NCBI GenBank assembly: GCA_035628135.1
Contig: DASPKM010000006.1
Location: 186,001-250,000, forward strand
Direction of reading: 5' to 3'
Origin: DASPKM01 sp035628135
GTDB lineage: Bacteria; Bacteroidota; Bacteroidia; Chitinophagales; Chitinophagaceae
Length of the DNA: 64,000 bases
Shown here: positions 61,493 to 64,000 of the stretch, piece by piece
How positions within the stretch are numbered: the stretch's first letter is position 1
Layout of the letters: the number at the start of each line of letters is the position of its first letter
The notes under the pieces: model-generated
What the model was told of the DNA's origin: nothing
Seen by the model: the letters and a program-made list of their open reading frames with translations, nothing else
Databases searched by the model: none
Translations under genes and position numbers: made by a program

Positions 61493-62125
61493 ATGAACTA
61501 TCATTTTATTACGATCGAAGGCAATATCGGGGCAGGCAAAACCACGCTGGCGCACCTGCTGGCCAAGCACTACAATGGCAGGCTTATCCTGGAGCAGTTT
61601 GCAGATAATCCTTTCCTGCCCAAGTTTTATGAAAACCCCAAGCAATACGCCTTTCCCCTGGAATTGTTCTTTATGGCGGAGCGCTTCAAGCAATTGAAGG
61701 AACTGTTGCAACAAAAAGACCTGTTTCAGGCCGTAAGTATTTCGGATTACCTGTTTACCAAATGCCTTTTGTTTTCGAAAGTAACCCTGTCCGAAGACGA
61801 GTTCCGCCTGTACCAACGGCTGTTTGAGATCATGTACCAGCAGCTCATCCAGCCCGATATCGTAATTTACTTACATGCACCCGTGAGCAAGCTGCAGGAA
61901 AATATCAAAAAAAGAAAACGGCCTTATGAACAAAACATCCCCGATGAGTACCTGTTCAATATCCAGCAAACTTATACACACTATATAAAGCAGCACAATT
62001 TAAAGACGCTGTTCATAGACGCCAGCAATGCCGATTTCCTCGGCAAGGAACAACACCTGCAAGTAGTGATAGACGCTTTAGAAAAAGAGTATGAGCAGGG
62101 ACAGCATTATTTTACTTTGCCATAA
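61493..62125 (+). CDS. deoxynucleoside kinase
   Basis: A 210-residue cytoplasmic kinase of the dNK/dGK family: P-loop IEGNIGAGKTTLAHLLA (8-24), then LEQFADNPFLPKFYENP, the ERF motif AERFKQL, DYLFTKCLLFSKVTL and the lid region IKKRKRPYEQNIP. It phosphorylates deoxyribonucleosides for salvage; base preference cannot be read. Its stop overlaps the start of the following MFS gene in TAATG, so the transporter is translationally coupled and may carry nucleosides or an unrelated substrate. Confidence 0.93.
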   Translation: MNYHFITIEGNIGAGKTTLAHLLAKHYNGRLILEQFADNPFLPKFYENPKQYAFPLELFFMAERFKQLKELLQQKDLFQAVSISDYLFTKCLLFSKVTLSEDEFRLYQRLFEIMYQQLIQPDIVIYLHAPVSKLQENIKKRKRPYEQNIPDEYLFNIQQTYTHYIKQHNLKTLFIDASNADFLGKEQHLQVVIDALEKEYEQGQHYFTLP

Positions 62126-63360
62126 TGGAAAAAAAAGACCCGTTTGAAAGTTTACGGTATCCTGAGTTCAGGAACTATATCATTTCGCGCTTCTTTTTCA
62201 TTTTGGTGCTCAACATGCAAGCCACCCTCATCAGCTGGAAAGTGTATGACCTCACCAAAGACCCGTTCAGCATTGGCCTTATCGGCCTTATTGAATTTGT
62301 TCCTGCATTTTTCATGGCCTTTTACTCGGGGCATGTAATCGACAAAAGCGATAAAAGAAATTTACTGTTGCGCAGCGTTATCGGCAATGCCGTGCTCACC
62401 GGCATACTTTGCTTTTTTACCACCGACCTGGCCATAAACGCCATTTCACAAACATGGTTATTGCTGATCATTTATTTTGTGGTGTTCGGTACCGGCATTT
62501 TGCGTTCTTTCAGCGGGCCTACTTCGTTTGCGTTGGTGAGTCACCTGGTTCCGAGGCACACGTTGGCCAATGCCACCCTCTGGCATAGCGGTTCGTGGCA
62601 GGTGGGGGCGGTTACAGGCCCCGCGCTTGCAGGGCTGTTGTACGCATCCATTGGCATCACTTATACTTTTTACCTGATGTTGTTGTTGATGGTGGTTGCA
62701 GCGGTGGGATTAATGTTTATAAAACCGAAGCCATTTGCAGGCGAGCGAAGGCAGGAAAAGATCATCGAAAGCATACGGCAGGGATTTTATTTTGTATGGC
62801 GCACCAAAGAAGTATTGGGCGCGCTAAGCCTCGACCTTTTTGCGGTGTTGTTCGGAGGAGCTACTGCGCTGTTGCCTGTATTTGCGGACCAGATCTTAAG
62901 AGTAGGCCCGGTGGGATTAGGCATGTTGCGTTCTGCGCCTGCCCTTGGTTCGGTAGTAGTGTTGGTGTTGCTTACATTTCGGCCGCTGAGAAAAAACCAG
63001 GGCCGCCTGATGCTCTTGTGCGTGGCGGGTTTTGGCGTGTCGATCATTGTGTTTGGATTGTCTGAAATATTCTGGTTGTCGTTGCTGGCATTGTTTCTTT
63101 CCGGCATACTCGATGGTATCAGCGTGATCGTTCGTTCTACCATCCTTCAATTAAAAACGCCTGATGAAATGCGCGGACGCGTGGCCGCGCTCAATAGCAT
63201 CTTCATAATGTCGTCTAACGAGCTGGGAGCTTTTGAGAGCGGGATGGCCGCAAGGCTACTGGGAACGGTGCCCGCAGTGGTATTTGGAGGAGGCATGACA
63301 CTCGCCGTAGTAGTATTTACGTGGTTGAAGGCCCCGACCTTGCGCAAGCTGCAATACTAG
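62125..63360 (+). CDS. MFS transporter, MFS_3/EntS-like
   Basis: A 411-residue, 12-helix inner-membrane transporter. The start MEKKDPFESLRYPEFRNYII, and GHVIDKSDKRNLLLRSVIGN after the second helix (motif A variant), followed by FSGPTSFALVSHLVP and, late, LDGISVIVRSTILQLKTPDE and RGRVAALNSIF, are typical of the MFS_3/enterobactin-exporter branch. The substrate is unknown. The start codon overlaps the kinase stop by one base. It is convergent with the YkgJ gene, 12 bp apart. Confidence 0.92.
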   Translation: MEKKDPFESLRYPEFRNYIISRFFFILVLNMQATLISWKVYDLTKDPFSIGLIGLIEFVPAFFMAFYSGHVIDKSDKRNLLLRSVIGNAVLTGILCFFTTDLAINAISQTWLLLIIYFVVFGTGILRSFSGPTSFALVSHLVPRHTLANATLWHSGSWQVGAVTGPALAGLLYASIGITYTFYLMLLLMVVAAVGLMFIKPKPFAGERRQEKIIESIRQGFYFVWRTKEVLGALSLDLFAVLFGGATALLPVFADQILRVGPVGLGMLRSAPALGSVVVLVLLTFRPLRKNQGRLMLLCVAGFGVSIIVFGLSEIFWLSLLALFLSGILDGISVIVRSTILQLKTPDEMRGRVAALNSIFIMSSNELGAFESGMAARLLGTVPAVVFGGGMTLAVVVFTWLKAPTLRKLQY

Positions 63361-63372
63361 GCAAATTCAAAA

Positions 63373-63864
63373 TCAGGTTGTAACCTTTACCTCGGTTAAT
63401 TTCTCTAACACATAATAAACAGCAGGGCAAACAGAAGAATTTTTGAGTGTTAACTGGGGGCGTTTCAATAAAACGTCTTCATCGGTATAAGGATACCTGG
63501 CGCAATCGGAAGGCCGCACATCATAGATGCCGCAAAAATTATCATTGCCCAGGAAGGGACACGGCGCGGAACGCACCACGTAATCACCGTCTTCGTCCAG
63601 GCGCAGGTAGGCTTCTATGAAGGCGCCTTCCTTCATGCCCAGGTGCCTGCTGATACGTTTAATGTCCGGCGTTTTAAAACGGGGCGAGTAGTTCTTGCAG
63701 CAATTCGCGCAGGCCAGGCAGTTGACATTCGAAAAAGCTTCTTCGTGCAGTTCGGGTAATTTTTTCAACAGTTTCTGGGGCTTAGCGGTCTTAAGTAGCT
63801 GCTTATAAGCCTTTTGCCTGACGGCTGATTTTTTGTTCCAGTTATGTAACAAATGTTGAGACAC
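63373..63864 (-). CDS. YkgJ family cysteine-cluster protein
   Basis: A 163-residue cytoplasmic protein with a CxxCxxCC metal-binding cluster (NCLACANCCKNYSPRF), then RSAPCPFLGNDNFCGIYDV and RPSDCARYPY, the family pattern that probably binds zinc or an iron-sulfur cluster. Function is unknown. It begins at ATG 63864 and has a TACCTTTG -7 box upstream at 63882-63889 (minus strand). It is convergent with the MFS gene and divergent from the partial gene at the window edge. Confidence 0.92.
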   Translation of the reverse strand: MSQHLLHNWNKKSAVRQKAYKQLLKTAKPQKLLKKLPELHEEAFSNVNCLACANCCKNYSPRFKTPDIKRISRHLGMKEGAFIEAYLRLDEDGDYVVRSAPCPFLGNDNFCGIYDVRPSDCARYPYTDEDVLLKRPQLTLKNSSVCPAVYYVLEKLTEVKVTT

Positions 63865-63881
63865 TGATACGATTTATGGCG

Positions 63882-63889
63882 CAAAGGTA
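63882..63889 (-). promoter_or_regulatory. putative -7 box (TACCTTTG) of the YkgJ gene
   Basis: On the minus strand TACCTTTG matches the -7 consensus, with a TTTC 16 bp upstream as a weak -33. The start of transcription would be close to 63875. Confidence 0.5.
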
Positions 63890-63920
63890 ACGCCTCCGTC
63901 CGGATGAAACTATTGATGAT

Positions 63921-64000
63921 ATGTTAACGATGATTTTTAGCGAAACCCTCAAAGAAAATCTGGCCGTGCTGAAAAGCACGCCGTTCTTTGCCCTGGTAAT
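63921..64000 (+). CDS. start of a gene cut by the right edge
   Basis: From ATG 63921 (or ATG 63930 in the same frame) the plus strand is open to the end: MLTMIFSETLKENLAVLKST, then PFFALV. There is no signal peptide and the visible part is an amphipathic helix. The pattern is slightly reminiscent of cyclic-nucleotide-binding (Crp-like) proteins, but 26 codons are too few to assign. It is divergent from the YkgJ gene. Confidence 0.5.
   Translation, partial: MLTMIFSETLKENLAVLKSTPFFALV

Noticed and set aside
1..64000. tRNA, rRNA, CRISPR arrays, insertion sequences or integrases
   Set aside because: None could be recognised: no tRNA-like cloverleaf, regular spacer-repeat arrays or transposase motifs were seen on either strand.

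Overview
The window looks like chromosomal DNA of a Bacteroidota bacterium, most likely family Chitinophagaceae. The evidence is two TonB-dependent receptors (one a SusC/SusD pair), carboxypeptidase-like regulatory domains followed by VVVTG linkers, a Por-type (T9SS) sorting domain, two ECF sigma modules, DUF2911, DUF3857 and LVIVD families, TAnnTTTG promoter boxes and few clear Shine-Dalgarno sites. I see no tRNA, rRNA, CRISPR array, insertion sequence or integrase. One gene appears broken.

Layout. 1-6.9 kb: an envelope cluster in which a von Willebrand protein (cut by the left edge), a carboxypeptidase-regulatory/sorting-domain protein and a prenyltransferase-repeat protein run leftward. 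Divergent from them is an ECF sigma factor followed by a membrane protein with a TonB C-terminus, then a DUF2911/TPR protein. 6.9-17.2 kb: a tightly coupled operon of a PIG-L deacetylase, two tiny membrane proteins and a sodium:solute symporter, then a large M14 peptidase and a TonB receptor. The receptor has an unusual leader containing a terminator and tandem 11-mers. 17.7-24.3 kb: gamma-glutamyltransferase, a lipoprotein, an RRM RNA-binding protein, a DoxX protein and a BamA-like outer-membrane protein. 24.5-27.4 kb: a phage-tail-collar (MdpB-like) protein, a formyltransferase with intact catalytic residues and a secreted T9SS protein. 27.7-37.1 kb: housekeeping and stress genes (VOC protein, amidohydrolase-SnoaL fusion, second RRM protein, Tet-like MFS pump, pirin, DUF1080, DUF1801, a cysteine-free DsbA relative, clpB).

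37.3-50.9 kb: a serine beta-lactamase-like hydrolase, three tandem DUF3857/transglutaminase paralogues whose catalytic triads decay stepwise, queG, and a second ECF sigma module. The partner of that sigma factor is predicted to run from cytoplasm to outer membrane in one chain. Then comes bioA. 51-64 kb: an orphan SusCD pair, an apparent pseudogene with an amber codon just after its signal peptide, small envelope proteins, an ABC-2 permease without an adjacent ATPase, sppA, folK, a deoxynucleoside kinase, an MFS transporter and a YkgJ protein, with a partial gene at the right edge.

Taken together this is core chromosome rich in envelope functions rather than a mobile island. The best candidates for undescribed biology are the trans-envelope sigma partner (47.4-49.5 kb), the spread of the SusC-type VVVTG linker into non-receptor proteins (0-6 kb), the two microproteins between deacetylase and symporter, the tail-collar/formyltransferase/T9SS cluster and the receptor leader at 17.3 kb. 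All functional statements rest on motif recognition by eye; no database search was run.
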